Positions 10,123-19,208 of a stretch of DNA of 64,000 nucleotides are shown here, one piece after another. The notes below the pieces were generated by a model that did no database searches, was not told the DNA's origin, and saw nothing but the letters and a program-made list of their open reading frames with translations. Location of the stretch: positions 124,001-188,000 of the forward strand of contig JACJZA010000008.1 in assembly GCA_020635825.1 (NCBI GenBank). Reading direction: 5' to 3'. The number at the start of each line of letters is the position of its first letter. Position 1 is the first letter of the stretch. A program made the translations under genes and the position numbers. This stretch comes from Flavobacteriales bacterium (GTDB lineage Bacteria > Bacteroidota > Bacteroidia > Flavobacteriales_E > Vicingaceae).

Positions 10123-10758
10123 TTATTCAAAATCCATAAATTCATATTGTTTTAGCTGAGCTTTATCGAATGGACAATTAGAATAACTATAATCTAAATC
10201 TTCAATTTGCTGTAGATTTTGAAAAACTGAAAATCCCAACTTATAGATTAAGTTTCCTTCAGTAATTAGATAAACATTGTCATATTCATCATCAGTCTTT
10301 GGGATAAATAATTGCACTTTCTGATTTACTATATGGTCATTCACCCATGTGTCACCTACTTTTGTGGTACACCATCCTTTTACAATAGGATTATAATCTG
10401 ATTTTTCACCAAGTTCAATTGGGTAGGTAATAAAATTAATAAAGTAACAAAAAGTTTCAAATTCAATATTATAAGGGAAAGTAATAATCCCTTGATTATT
10501 TATAATATACAATCTAGGAAGAGCTTTATATTCATTTTGATTATATAAATCATAAAATCGTTGAATGGCTTCTTTTATGTAATCTGGTTTAATATTATCG
10601 ACTAATACAACAAAATCATTATCAATAACTTTAGTTGGTTTTTCCGTAATAGGAGGTTTTGAATGACTAGGAGTGGAACTTTTTATAAATAAGTCCTTCA
10701 ATTTGTAGATGATGAGAACAACACCCAGACAAAGTATAAATATCATTGTTTTATCCAT
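10123..10758 (-). CDS. Single-pass membrane protein, unknown function
   Basis: 211 aa. The N-terminus is one membrane helix (MIFILCLGVVLIIYKL), then a Ser/Pro/Lys linker (about 27-45), then a soluble domain with many aromatic residues. It has no lipobox and no signal cleavage site. It converges with the LRR operon and is separated from the next minus-strand gene by a plus-strand gene. No family recognised. Confidence 0.65.
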   Translation of the reverse strand: MDKTMIFILCLGVVLIIYKLKDLFIKSSTPSHSKPPITEKPTKVIDNDFVVLVDNIKPDYIKEAIQRFYDLYNQNEYKALPRLYIINNQGIITFPYNIEFETFCYFINFITYPIELGEKSDYNPIVKGWCTTKVGDTWVNDHIVNQKVQLFIPKTDDEYDNVYLITEGNLIYKLGFSVFQNLQQIEDLDYSYSNCPFDKAQLKQYEFMDFE

Positions 10759-10813
10759 ATAACGAAAATACTAAATCACAAGAATATTTCAATAAATTCA
10801 TTATTTTTAAAAG

Positions 10814-11272
10814 ATGAGAAAAGTAGTTAAAATAGCCGGGTATTTAACTCTTTTATGCTCGGTGTATTTGTTTTATGTGTTCTTTAGTTCATTAATTGAA
10901 AGAAATGATATCATATCAAAGGGAAATAAGACCATAGGAAAAGTTTTAGGATATGAATATATTAAAAATGATGGAGGTGGTTTATATGTTTTTACTTTCG
11001 AATATTTTGTAGAAGGTAAAAGGTATTTGAAAACATCTGATTTTAATACTAGTTCAATTGATTATAATAACGGGGATGAGTTTACTATTTACTATGATAA
11101 ATTAAACCCAAATAAAGCAGTTATTAAAAGTTGGAATGAAACAGTTGGAATTAATTATGCAGGGGGAATTTTAGCTTCCACTTTCTTGGTTTTTGGTCTA
11201 TTAATGACTTTTGTTAAATATAAATATATAGAACCATTACTTGAGAATGCAAGAAAGGGTTATCTGTTTTAA
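10814..11272 (+). CDS. DUF3592-type membrane protein
   Basis: 152 aa with two membrane helices (about 7-25 and 115-135) flanking a small beta-rich extracytoplasmic domain. The pattern G-K-V-L-G-Y-E, F-x-Y-x-V-x-G-x-x-Y and Y-Y-D-x-x-N-P-x-x-A-V is that of DUF3592. It is one of only two plus-strand genes inside the minus-strand array of 10-24 kb. No known biochemical role. Confidence 0.72.
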   Translation: MRKVVKIAGYLTLLCSVYLFYVFFSSLIERNDIISKGNKTIGKVLGYEYIKNDGGGLYVFTFEYFVEGKRYLKTSDFNTSSIDYNNGDEFTIYYDKLNPNKAVIKSWNETVGINYAGGILASTFLVFGLLMTFVKYKYIEPLLENARKGYLF

Positions 11273-11287
11273 CAAACAATTTTAATA

Positions 11288-11836
11288 CTACAACCCTTTG
11301 AATAGGTTATCAATAGTTCTATCTTTAAGCAAGGTGATTTTTGTTGTTGAGGATGATAGCGTTAAGTGATCTCCTTCTAATTTTATAATGAAAGGTTCTT
11401 TATAAACATTGTAGGCTTCAATAAATTCTTTATTATTTAAAGGGTTTTTGTTCATTTGTATTTTTGTAGAATCATCAATTGTAATTTCCCCTTCAAAAAA
11501 CTTGCCCATTTCTTCATCAGGTGTACCATAAATACTATAATAATAGACAGTATCAATTTCAAATAACAAACTATCATTAATTATTTTCCAAGTAGATTTT
11601 ATATCATGACTATTAATTCCAGGGAGCCTAATTTCTTCATCTTTCCCAAAGAATAAAGTTGGGTTTCCATTAGAACCAGCCATGATTAATTGAATTGACT
11701 TACTTGCAAAAACAACTTGTTGCCCATTGTGAGTTGCTTCTATTATATTCCAAGAGCCTTCTGTTAGCTTTTCTTTATTGTTTTTACATGCGCTAATTAC
11801 AAATAATAAACTTAGTATGATAAATAGACTCCTCAA
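11288..11836 (-). CDS. Lipocalin-like lipoprotein
   Basis: 182 aa, start TTG at 11836 (no ATG precedes the signal peptide). The lipobox ISAC is followed by L-T-x-G-S-W-x-I, the usual opening of bacterial lipocalin-like proteins, and by alternating strands with T-W-K-I and L-x-L-S-S near the end. It would sit in the outer or inner membrane as a lipid-anchored binding protein; the ligand is unknown. It is the last gene of a tight block beginning at 14067, 5 bases after its upstream neighbour. Confidence 0.65.
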   Translation of the reverse strand: MRSLFIILSLLFVISACKNNKEKLTEGSWNIIEATHNGQQVVFASKSIQLIMAGSNGNPTLFFGKDEEIRLPGINSHDIKSTWKIINDSLLFEIDTVYYYSIYGTPDEEMGKFFEGEITIDDSTKIQMNKNPLNNKEFIEAYNVYKEPFIIKLEGDHLTLSSSTTKITLLKDRTIDNLFKGL

Positions 11837-11841
11837 ATTAA

Positions 11842-12534
11842 TTATTTTAAGAAATTTTCATATTCATTTATAGATAGTAACCAACTTTTATAAGGAATAA
11901 TAGCATCTTCTTCTTCCTGTTGATTAAGAATATTCATGATGTTTCTTACATTAATTAAGTCCAAATCTATATCATCAAAATAATAAGCGTAATTACCACT
12001 TTTATCATTGTTTGAAAATAAAACCAAAACACATTTACCTTTACTGCTTGTATAAATTACTATATTTTCATTCTCTTCTTTTAATTGAAATAGGTCATTT
12101 AAATTTATTCCATTTTCAATACATCCATATTCGTGTACTGTAAAAGGAACTTTTTTAGGAAACTTTAAGCTATCGCCTAATTCAAAGTTAAAATACAATT
12201 CTGTTTGATAACAGTCCGGGGCTCCACAATCTAGACCGTGAATATCAAAGAATATATTAATATGAACTCTATTGTTTTTTAGAGCAACTACATCTCTAAT
12301 GTACATTTCTTGTAAGAAACTGTTTTTTAATATTTCACTTTCCTTACTATTAAGGATAAATTCTCTGAGCGAATCTTGGTGTTGTTTCCAATTTGAATTT
12401 GATTCGATTAATTCAATTGAATTTGAATCTTCATTGATAGTCGTTTCATTCTTTTCTTCAATAGGAGTTTGTTTAATATTGTTGATACATCCGATCATAA
12501 TTATTAATAGGAATATATATGATAAAACCTTCAT
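11842..12534 (-). CDS. Lipoprotein of unknown function
   Basis: 230 aa with lipobox MIGC (signal MKVLSYIFLLIIMIGC). The first 35 mature residues are rich in E, N and S, a likely unstructured tether. The mature domain contains a Cys-rich patch (LDCGAPDCYQ) and a later Cys (YGCIENG), possibly disulphide-bonded. It starts 2 bases after the stop of the gene at 12537-13118. No family recognised. Confidence 0.65.
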   Translation of the reverse strand: MKVLSYIFLLIIMIGCINNIKQTPIEEKNETTINEDSNSIELIESNSNWKQHQDSLREFILNSKESEILKNSFLQEMYIRDVVALKNNRVHINIFFDIHGLDCGAPDCYQTELYFNFELGDSLKFPKKVPFTVHEYGCIENGINLNDLFQLKEENENIVIYTSSKGKCVLVLFSNNDKSGNYAYYFDDIDLDLINVRNIMNILNQQEEEDAIIPYKSWLLSINEYENFLK

Positions 12535-12536
12535 TC

Positions 12537-13118
12537 TTAATCAACTATTTTGATAAGTTCTTCTTCAGTTTGTAATTCTATCATAGATTTTTCTATATTT
12601 CCATTTAACTCGTATGTCATGCTTTTATAACAGTGTATTAATACGTTATATAAAGACTTGTCGAAATCATCATTAATCAATTTAGCTTTAGCATATTTGA
12701 ACATAACAGGATTTTCAATGAGATATAAATTGTAAGTGGTATCGGTATAAGTCATATTTTCATAATTTCCAATCTCACTTTCTTTTGGATATTCTTGATG
12801 ATGTTTTTCCCATTGGGCAGAATGTTGATGATAAATAATTTTTAATGCATTATCATTTTCAATATAAATATTTTTACTTGTATAACCCGCTTCTGCATTA
12901 TAAGTTGATTTTATAAAAACTAAATGGGAATCCAGATAGTATCCTTTTAAAGAACCACCACATCCAGACATATTTGGGTATTGTCTCTTGGTTAGTACAC
13001 CCTTATTGAATAATGAATCAACGTAATTTTGATAAGTATCAATATATGCTCTATCAAGATTTTGCCCAAACCCAATTTGAAGAATACCAATAAACAATAT
13101 GATTAAGAGGTTTTTCAT
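12537..13118 (-). CDS. Secreted protein with the shared array leader
   Basis: 193 aa. The signal peptide MKNLLIILFIGILQIGFGQ is one of the near-identical leaders of this region. The mature part (Y-x-D-T-Y-Q-N-Y-V-D-S-L-F...) has no family I recognise and ends with an acidic helix. The gene overlaps the upstream gene by 4 bases (ATGA), implying translational coupling. No lipobox. Confidence 0.65.
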   Translation of the reverse strand: MKNLLIILFIGILQIGFGQNLDRAYIDTYQNYVDSLFNKGVLTKRQYPNMSGCGGSLKGYYLDSHLVFIKSTYNAEAGYTSKNIYIENDNALKIIYHQHSAQWEKHHQEYPKESEIGNYENMTYTDTTYNLYLIENPVMFKYAKAKLINDDFDKSLYNVLIHCYKSMTYELNGNIEKSMIELQTEEELIKIVD

Positions 13119-13498
13119 TCGGGTTTGTAGTTGTCAAAATTAATACCGTCACAACTAAAAACATAAGTTTTAGAATCACCAGAATTAAGGTAGTATAGAT
13201 TTAATTCTACATTATTTCCATGTGTTTTTCCTGAAATAACATATTGTTCATCTTCACTATAAACGGTAATTGTTATTCCACCAACCTTAATAGATAAGTC
13301 AGGTTCATGTTTTAAAAGGAGTAAATCTTTTTTGAATAGGTTAATTTGTTCATCAGATAACTCAAAATTTCCCGAATTATTAGTCATTTCTACTTTATAA
13401 ATACTATTTATATCAATAATATCTTCTATAGAAACAACCTCATTGGAATTACATCCAAATACTACAGCAACAAATAATATGGTTAACAGGTTTTTCAT
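13115..13498 (-). CDS. Small lipoprotein with the shared array leader
   Basis: 127 aa with signal MKNLLTILFVAVVFGC and a lipobox Cys at 16. The mature domain is about 110 residues and beta-rich (VGGITITVYSEDEQYVISG). It overlaps both neighbours by 4 bases, so it is the middle gene of a translationally coupled trio. Function unknown. Confidence 0.65.
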   Translation of the reverse strand: MKNLLTILFVAVVFGCNSNEVVSIEDIIDINSIYKVEMTNNSGNFELSDEQINLFKKDLLLLKHEPDLSIKVGGITITVYSEDEQYVISGKTHGNNVELNLYYLNSGDSKTYVFSCDGINFDNYKPE

Positions 13499-14067
13499 TT
13501 TTTTGAAGTTAAATTTTCATGTACTAGGTTTAGTTGGTTGCAAAATTTTTCTAAAATTTCATTTTCATTTTTACCAACTTTTTCACCATACATCATAAGT
13601 ATTTCCATTAATCCATCCATACCTTTTCTAATATCATTTTCATATACTATTGAAATTTCGCCATAACAACATTGAACCCAGTTATCAAAATCTTTTTCAG
13701 TCAAAATTTCTGAATTTAGAAAGTAATTAAGAAAGTCACCAAGATTGTTATTGATAAAGTTATAACTAGAATTAGCTAAAGCTTCAGAATAAAAACCATC
13801 AGAACCATTCATTGACTTTGTAAACAAGATAAAATAGAAATACTTTCTATCATTATTTTTAGAAAACAAACTGTCGGTAATGGATAACATGACATTATCA
13901 TCTTCATTTTTTAAAAGTTTTCCAGCATTAAAAACTTGTATATGATAATCAGAAATCTCCTTGTCATTTAGGGATTCTTTAAGTAAAGAATCTAATTTTT
14001 CTTTATCTTGCCCAAACCCATTCAGTCCGATAAATAGTAAAAATAATATAATGATAGGCTTTTCCAT
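13495..14067 (-). CDS. Secreted protein heading a tight block of five genes
   Basis: 190 aa with signal MEKPIIILFLLFIGLNGFGQ. The mature part is mostly alpha-helical by composition, with many acidic residues. No family recognised. Just upstream (14069-14083) lie 15 bases that match, with one difference, the element 5' of the FGE gene at 36619, so this is the likely promoter of the block 14067-11288. Confidence 0.65.
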   Translation of the reverse strand: MEKPIIILFLLFIGLNGFGQDKEKLDSLLKESLNDKEISDYHIQVFNAGKLLKNEDDNVMLSITDSLFSKNNDRKYFYFILFTKSMNGSDGFYSEALANSSYNFINNNLGDFLNYFLNSEILTEKDFDNWVQCCYGEISIVYENDIRKGMDGLMEILMMYGEKVGKNENEILEKFCNQLNLVHENLTSKK

Positions 14068-14152
14068 AATTCTAAATTAACGATTTTCTAAATATGATAT
14101 TTTCAATAAAACCTATGTGGGTATGTTTGGGTAGGGATAGAATTGGGAACAA

Positions 14153-14437
14153 TTAAAAGGTAATTGACCAATTAATGATAATAAAGTCAATAATAGGGAT
14201 AAGTATTCCCATAATTTTGAAAAGCAATTTTAATTGTTTGTAGTTTTTGTATGTTAATATACCAGAAATTACACCTATTGAAGTTAAGATAATGGATAGT
14301 ATTAAAAAGTTATTTTTAAAAAGAACTAATCTTAACCCATGAAGTACATAAATGTTTCCGATTAACTCCCACACAGAGATTAATAATAGAACTCCATTAA
14401 TTAATGATATAAATACTCCAATTATCTTATCTGTCAT
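14153..14437 (-). CDS. Small three-helix membrane protein
   Basis: 94 aa, almost entirely hydrophobic: helices about 5-25, 40-60 and 70-92. No signal cleavage site, no charged soluble domain and no known family. Gaps of 58 and 85 bases flank it, so it is less tightly packed than the other array genes. Confidence 0.55.
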   Translation of the reverse strand: MTDKIIGVFISLINGVLLLISVWELIGNIYVLHGLRLVLFKNNFLILSIILTSIGVISGILTYKNYKQLKLLFKIMGILIPIIDFIIINWSITF

Positions 14438-14454
14438 ACCCCTAAATTAATAAA

Positions 14455-14482
14455 ATAACACTCCAATAATGGAATTAAGTGT
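14455..14482 (-). terminator. Weak terminator-like hairpin between two membrane-protein genes
   Basis: On the minus strand AACACT and AGTGTT bracket an inner TCCA/TGGA-like pair, followed by an AT-rich tract. It lies just past the stop of the gene at 14496. Similar in sequence to the hairpin at 14965-14990. Confidence 0.35.
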
Positions 14483-14495
14483 TTGAAAAAGAGGC

Positions 14496-14915
14496 TTATT
14501 TGATTATTGTTATTTCAGGGTTTACTTCATTGAGTGCTTCAATTAGCTTTTTTTTCTCAGAGTAGGGTAGAAATGTTGTCATACTATATTTTTTATTTCC
14601 TTCAAATATTTCAAGAACATCCCAGTGTCTATTTCCTGTGATTCTAAACACTCCAATTTTATTAGTTTTTATTTCTGTTCTATTGTAAATTAATAAACCA
14701 AATATTTTAGCTTTAGTAAATGACAAATTCTCATTATTAATTATGATTTTAATCACAGTTCCACTAACACTAATAATTGCAAGAATTATTGATGCTATAA
14801 GAATACTATAATTTCCATGCTTAATGAATATATATAAAGCCCCAATTGATAAAATTGTTAAAAGCAAATAATACCAGTCAATTAGTTTAGATTTTATAAT
14901 ATATTGTTTTGACAC
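14496..14915 (-). CDS. Membrane protein with a PH-like cytoplasmic or peripheral domain
   Basis: 139 aa. Two adjacent membrane helices (about 14-31 and 35-56) are followed by a small beta-rich domain ending in a helix (EKKKLIEALNEV). This layout resembles bacterial PH-like (DUF304-type) membrane proteins and the later gene at 54370-54960, but no signature motif confirms it. Isolated by gaps of 58 and 136 bases. Confidence 0.55.
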   Translation of the reverse strand: MSKQYIIKSKLIDWYYLLLTILSIGALYIFIKHGNYSILIASIILAIISVSGTVIKIIINNENLSFTKAKIFGLLIYNRTEIKTNKIGVFRITGNRHWDVLEIFEGNKKYSMTTFLPYSEKKKLIEALNEVNPEITIIK

Positions 14916-14964
14916 TTAAAATTTAGAATTGAATATTTTATTCATATATAAAAATAGTAAAAAT

Positions 14965-14990
14965 AAAACTCCACTAGTGGAATGATAAGT
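14965..14990 (-). terminator. Hairpin with 12-bp palindrome after the FGE-like gene
   Basis: TCCACTAGTGGA at 14970-14981 is a perfect palindrome, followed on the minus strand by a T-rich run. It lies downstream of the stop of the gene at 15052 and could end the block 19960-15052. The short or absent loop makes it a weak terminator. Confidence 0.35.
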
Positions 14991-15051
14991 TGTCTTTGAT
15001 AATTATTTTTAAGATTAGTATAACCTGGAATGGAATTAGCGGGGATGGAAT

Positions 15052-15945
15052 CTATTGTTTGTATTCTACCCATTTACAAACACTTCTAAAACCAATATAT
15101 TCTGTAGCTATATCATTTTCGATAGGTTCATTAAAATGAATCTTAGTAGTATCCTTCCAGTTGCCTCCAATAATAAAATTTTCTTCTTTAAGCCATTCAC
15201 TTACATTACCATAAAAGTGAGTACCTAAATCTTTATTTTTAATGCAACGTGTAGATTTTGTAGGTTCGAATTTTTCATTTGGACTTTCTTTAAAATTATA
15301 GTTAATTTCCATTGTGTCACCTTTATTAAAATGAAGTGAACAATATTCTTTATTACATTTTTTAATTTTGTTGTTTTTAGAAAAATAATTCTTGCCTACA
15401 ATCCATTCTTCCTGATTAGGTAATGAATAAATGGGGTAAATATTATAATCTTTATTTGCTGTATAATTAAAATATTTCCCATTTAGATAATTCTCTATTG
15501 TGAAATAATTATTTGAATCTTGCTCTTCTTTAAATTCTATTACTCCATATTTAACTAATAACAATTCATAGACTCTGTCACTTCGCCATTTGTTAAATAA
15601 TCTAGCTTGTTTTTGGGAAATACCTACAACAGGATAATCTCGATACCAAGGACTGTAAAGGTAATTTTCAACAAAAGGTTCATATTCTGTAGTTTTATTT
15701 CTCCATACTAAAGTGTCTGGAAGTATCTCAACATATTTTTTTGAATTAGCACCAAAAACTCTTTTAGTCCAATACATAAATTCTAAATATGAAAAGTTGG
15801 TTATTTCGGTTTTATCTATAAATAAATTAGTATCAATTTTTATAGTTCCTGGAGGAGTACCTAATTCATAGTATTTTAGGATGTTTTTCTGCCCAAACCC
15901 TAACTGAACAACACCAACAAACAATATGAGGAATAGGTTTTTCAT
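15052..15945 (-). CDS. Secreted FGE/SUMF1-domain protein
   Basis: 297 aa with the array leader MKNLFLILFVGVVQLGFGQ. The FGE-sulfatase fold is supported by D-K-T-E-I-T-N near 44-50, YPVVGISQKQARLFNKW near 98-115, L-P-x-x-E-E-W, YGNVSEWL near 247, GGNW and GFRSVCKW near the end. In Bacteroidetes such domains occur in GldJ/GldK-type structural proteins as well as in true formylglycine-generating enzymes. No sulfatase gene is present in the window, so a structural or binding role is more likely. It overlaps the upstream gene by 4 bases. Confidence 0.75.
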   Translation of the reverse strand: MKNLFLILFVGVVQLGFGQKNILKYYELGTPPGTIKIDTNLFIDKTEITNFSYLEFMYWTKRVFGANSKKYVEILPDTLVWRNKTTEYEPFVENYLYSPWYRDYPVVGISQKQARLFNKWRSDRVYELLLVKYGVIEFKEEQDSNNYFTIENYLNGKYFNYTANKDYNIYPIYSLPNQEEWIVGKNYFSKNNKIKKCNKEYCSLHFNKGDTMEINYNFKESPNEKFEPTKSTRCIKNKDLGTHFYGNVSEWLKEENFIIGGNWKDTTKIHFNEPIENDIATEYIGFRSVCKWVEYKQ

Positions 15946-16685
15946 TTTAGTTTGTCATAAAGTAAAGACACTTTATATGTTTTAACATCATAATTTATAA
16001 TATAACTGTTGTTATCAAACAACCTAATACTAACTTTACCTAATAATTTATAGGTGTTTGAAAGTTCACTGTCAGGGTAAATATCATTTACAATACCATT
16101 TTCGTCCTGAAATTTAGAAAAGTCTTTTTGAATTTTGAAAAATTGAAAGCTACTTATATTGCTCCAATAGTAACATTTTACAGGAGAACCATAATTCCAA
16201 CCCTTTTTATCTACCAAATTAAAACTCGGCATACAAGCATAATCAACATACCAAGCATAAATTGAATCTTTCATTTCTCCATTTGTAGTAAAAGTAAATT
16301 TAGGATGGTCTAACATTAGGGTTTGAATTTTATCAAAGTCTTCCTCAAAATCCCAGTCCTTTAAACTATCATGTTCAACTTCACTTGTTGGATATATATC
16401 TAATGAAGCACAACAAGAATGGTAAATGGAGTATGCTGAATCGGGTTTGAAATTACATAAGATTGGGTCTCTTGTTGTATTTCCTTTTTCCCAACTTAAG
16501 ATTAGCGTGTCAAACTCAGGGTAATGGGTTTCAATTTCTTGATAAGTACTATCTATTGTATAAGTTTTTCCATTAACTTTTATTTCAATAGATTTATCGA
16601 TATTAGATTTTATTTTGAAATTCTTTTGTCCGAACCCAATTTTAGCAATTGCTGAAATAAATAATATGGATAAGAGTTTCTTCAT
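15942..16685 (-). CDS. Secreted protein with the shared array leader
   Basis: 247 aa from the ATG at 16685; a longer frame begins at 16718 but the signal peptide MKKLLSILFISAIAKIGFGQ starts here, one base after the upstream stop. The mature part opens with a beta-rich segment (IEIKVNGKTYTID) typical of small cell-surface beta-sandwiches, then has Cys residues near 95-100 (SCCASLD). Function unknown. It overlaps the FGE gene by 4 bases. Confidence 0.65.
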   Translation of the reverse strand: MKKLLSILFISAIAKIGFGQKNFKIKSNIDKSIEIKVNGKTYTIDSTYQEIETHYPEFDTLILSWEKGNTTRDPILCNFKPDSAYSIYHSCCASLDIYPTSEVEHDSLKDWDFEEDFDKIQTLMLDHPKFTFTTNGEMKDSIYAWYVDYACMPSFNLVDKKGWNYGSPVKCYYWSNISSFQFFKIQKDFSKFQDENGIVNDIYPDSELSNTYKLLGKVSIRLFDNNSYIINYDVKTYKVSLLYDKLK

Positions 16686-16686
16686 A

Positions 16687-17169
16687 TTAATTCTGATTTT
16701 CAAACCAGTCGAAATCATTTAATTCTTTTTCAAAAGTTTCTCGCTCAGGTGGATATTGCCATAAAAACATTAGACCTGAGTCGAAAACATGAATATTAAA
16801 ATCTCGTTTTAGTAGATAAACGTCATCTACCTCATGTGAAACAAATGCGAAAAACGATACGAATGAAATGGTTATCCCATAAAAAATCTTAACTAATGTT
16901 GGAGCAATCCTTAAACGAGTTAAGTATTTCTTAAATGCTAATACTACAATAGACCAAAATACAAGACGAACTAAAAAGTTGAGAAGTACTTCAAGAATGA
17001 AATATTGATGTGACAAAGAAGTATGAAAACCTCTGCACCTTGAAACAAATGGAAATCCATAAAGGAACTCATCTGTGCCATCTAAAACAACACCATACCA
17101 CCACTTAGTTATCACTAATTGCGAAATCAATGCTAAGGGTAGAATTATGGTTATGAAAAGTTTTTTCAT
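16687..17169 (-). CDS. Membrane protein of unknown function
   Basis: 160 aa with an N-terminal helix (MKKLFITIILPLALISQLVI) and two more near 55-80 and 92-112. A loop has a CRGFH motif. The N-terminus resembles the array leaders but lacks a cleavage site. It lies 10 bases after the upstream gene and 1 base before the next start. Confidence 0.6.
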   Translation of the reverse strand: MKKLFITIILPLALISQLVITKWWYGVVLDGTDEFLYGFPFVSRCRGFHTSLSHQYFILEVLLNFLVRLVFWSIVVLAFKKYLTRLRIAPTLVKIFYGITISFVSFFAFVSHEVDDVYLLKRDFNIHVFDSGLMFLWQYPPERETFEKELNDFDWFENQN

Positions 17170-17179
17170 TTATTCTTCA

Positions 17180-17902
17180 TTATTTAGAGCAATCTATAAT
17201 ATCAATTTTTGCATTGTGGCTCCACCAAAAGAAAGAATTGCCTTTAAGGTTGTAGCAAGTTGTATCTGTAAATATCAAACTATCTTTATTGTCATAGTTA
17301 TTAGAATACATTTTCATAATGTTATCAGATGAAAAAGAATAAAACTGATACCATACATGAGTGAAATTTGATAATTTCATTACGCTGTCAGCAAATCCTT
17401 CAGACATATTTTTCATTTGAAAATCAACATAACGAAACCATCTCATGGTATGTGTAATAGAATCTTCCTTAATCTTTTCTAAGATGCGTACTCCTCTCAT
17501 TCCTTTATCAGTTACATCAATTGATAATACTTTATTTCCTAAGGGAATTGAATATAATTTCCCATAAATACCAAAATCATAGGAAACTTGTGAAGTGTAC
17601 ATCAATCCTTCTTCAGAAAAATGTATATCTATCAATATAGGTTTATTAATATAGTCGGATGATGGGAATAGTTTAAGATTTTTTGGTTTTCCTTTAGAAT
17701 TAATGACTTCGATATACGGAAAATCTACATTCTCAAGAGTAGAAATTTGATTTTGTAATTTTCCAGTAAACCTATCGTAATCTTTATAGTAAGATATTGT
17801 ATCTAAGTTAAATATAGTATTATCCCCCTTATCTTTATCATTAACATTGTTGCAGCCAATTACAACAATACCTATAAATAATATGATTATTAGGTTATTC
17901 AT
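17180..17902 (-). CDS. Lipoprotein with the shared array leader
   Basis: 240 aa with signal MNNLIIILFIGIVVIGC, lipobox Cys at 17, then a D/N/K-rich tether. The mature domain has no family I recognise. The stop of the upstream gene directly abuts its ATG, so it is part of a polycistronic unit. Confidence 0.65.
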   Translation of the reverse strand: MNNLIIILFIGIVVIGCNNVNDKDKGDNTIFNLDTISYYKDYDRFTGKLQNQISTLENVDFPYIEVINSKGKPKNLKLFPSSDYINKPILIDIHFSEEGLMYTSQVSYDFGIYGKLYSIPLGNKVLSIDVTDKGMRGVRILEKIKEDSITHTMRWFRYVDFQMKNMSEGFADSVMKLSNFTHVWYQFYSFSSDNIMKMYSNNYDNKDSLIFTDTTCYNLKGNSFFWWSHNAKIDIIDCSK

Positions 17903-18511
17903 TTAACACAATAATAATATCTCCACCAACAATTTATTTTTGGTTCTCCATTTTACCCATCCATATATCTCTTTACCTTCTTTTTCAGGGTAAGTTTCAC
18001 AATCTATAGAAAACCAAATATATGCCCAATACTCACCATTTTTTTCAATAATATCTTCAACTTTTAACTTGTCAAATTCGCATGGATTATTAATTATCTG
18101 ACTTTTAGTGTTTGATTCTGTATAAATATGATTTTCTCTTGAAACTCGTTCAAAAGTAGAATTTGTAATCATTGAGTCCCATGTTTTAAAGTAAAAGTTG
18201 GTATCATTTGGAAGATATGCTATAGAGCTATCATTTATCAATATTTTATAGTAATTATTTGATTTTTCCAGGCAAATAAAATGATAAAGACCATAATCAG
18301 GTTTGTAGAAAAATGGAAATATTTTATCACCTTTCCATTTATTATTCAAATTCTCGTTTGTATAAAAGCTTTCGTAATGAGAACCATCATAATATTTATA
18401 TGGATTGGAAGAAATAACAAATCCAATTCCTAAATCTATAGGTTTTTTATTTTGCCCAAAACAAGATTGAGAAATTAAAAAAGCAATTAGTATGGTAAGG
18501 AAGTATCTCAT
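17903..18511 (-). CDS. Secreted protein, possibly SH3-like at the C-terminus
   Basis: 202 aa with signal MRYFLTILIAFLISQSCFGQ. The C-terminal half (Y-T-E-S-N-T-K-S, W-A-Y-I-W-F, YGWVKWR) resembles bacterial SH3-like domains, where a final G-W-V/I motif is typical; this is suggestive only. It abuts both neighbours (0 and 1 base). Confidence 0.6.
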   Translation of the reverse strand: MRYFLTILIAFLISQSCFGQNKKPIDLGIGFVISSNPYKYYDGSHYESFYTNENLNNKWKGDKIFPFFYKPDYGLYHFICLEKSNNYYKILINDSSIAYLPNDTNFYFKTWDSMITNSTFERVSRENHIYTESNTKSQIINNPCEFDKLKVEDIIEKNGEYWAYIWFSIDCETYPEKEGKEIYGWVKWRTKNKLLVEILLLC

Positions 18512-18512
18512 C

Positions 18513-19202
18513 TTAGTTTTTTAGAATGATTTCACCTTTATTAATATAATGGTGATTGATCGATTGACCATAAAAATATTTATAACTTTTCTTATAGCTT
18601 GAACTATCTTTTAAATATCTTCTAGGGTACCCTCCATGAAACGATGTAAATTCTACCCCCATAGCGTGTTCTTTTTGCAATTTCACAAGATAATTGACAT
18701 TATTTATGGTAAATAACATTTGTTTAATAGGCTGATTTTTACATTTACTCTCATATACTTTTTTATATTGCTTGACTTTATATGGTTTATCAATTTTACC
18801 ATCTTTAGATACTTTATAGTATTCGATTCTAGTAAAAGTAGTGTCACTAAAACAATTTTCAATAATAGATAGTTTATTAATTTTAAGTGTATCAGATTTT
18901 AATTGCGAAACCTGATTTATAACTAGATACCCCCCATTATTATCAATTGGTATTTCAATTTTTGTTGTATCCGAACCAATTGGGACTTTACAAGAAAAAT
19001 TAGGGTAATTTATGCTAAACTCATAATTTGAATAATCTATCCATTCTGACAAATTTGCAAAACCGGGGTTAAAACCAATGTGAAAATTTTCACACTCATT
19101 TAGTGATAACGTATCTATGAGTAAAGTAATATTTTTAATTTGACCTATTCCGGTTTTGGCAACCAACAATAAAAATAATATGTGAAATAGGATTTTCTTC
19201 AA
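18513..19202 (-). CDS. Secreted protein of unknown function
   Basis: 229 aa, starting at TTG 19202 (TTG AAG AAA ATC; no ATG is available before the signal peptide). The leader KKILFHILFLLLVAKTGIGQ ends in the same T-G-[FI]-G-Q as other array members. The mature part is beta-rich in its first half. No family recognised. Confidence 0.6.
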   Translation of the reverse strand: MKKILFHILFLLLVAKTGIGQIKNITLLIDTLSLNECENFHIGFNPGFANLSEWIDYSNYEFSINYPNFSCKVPIGSDTTKIEIPIDNNGGYLVINQVSQLKSDTLKINKLSIIENCFSDTTFTRIEYYKVSKDGKIDKPYKVKQYKKVYESKCKNQPIKQMLFTINNVNYLVKLQKEHAMGVEFTSFHGGYPRRYLKDSSSYKKSYKYFYGQSINHHYINKGEIILKN

Positions 19203-19208
19203 TTAAAA

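Noticed and set aside
12272..12553. Plus-strand open frame of 93 codons
   Set aside because: Antisense to two well-supported lipoprotein and secreted genes; hydrophobic composition is that expected of a shadow frame.
15052..15945. Naming the FGE-domain protein as gldJ or gldK
   Set aside because: No gld neighbours and no lipobox; the domain alone does not justify the name.
17075..17332. Plus-strand open frame of 85 codons
   Set aside because: Overlaps the ends of two minus-strand genes in antisense and has no plausible start signal.
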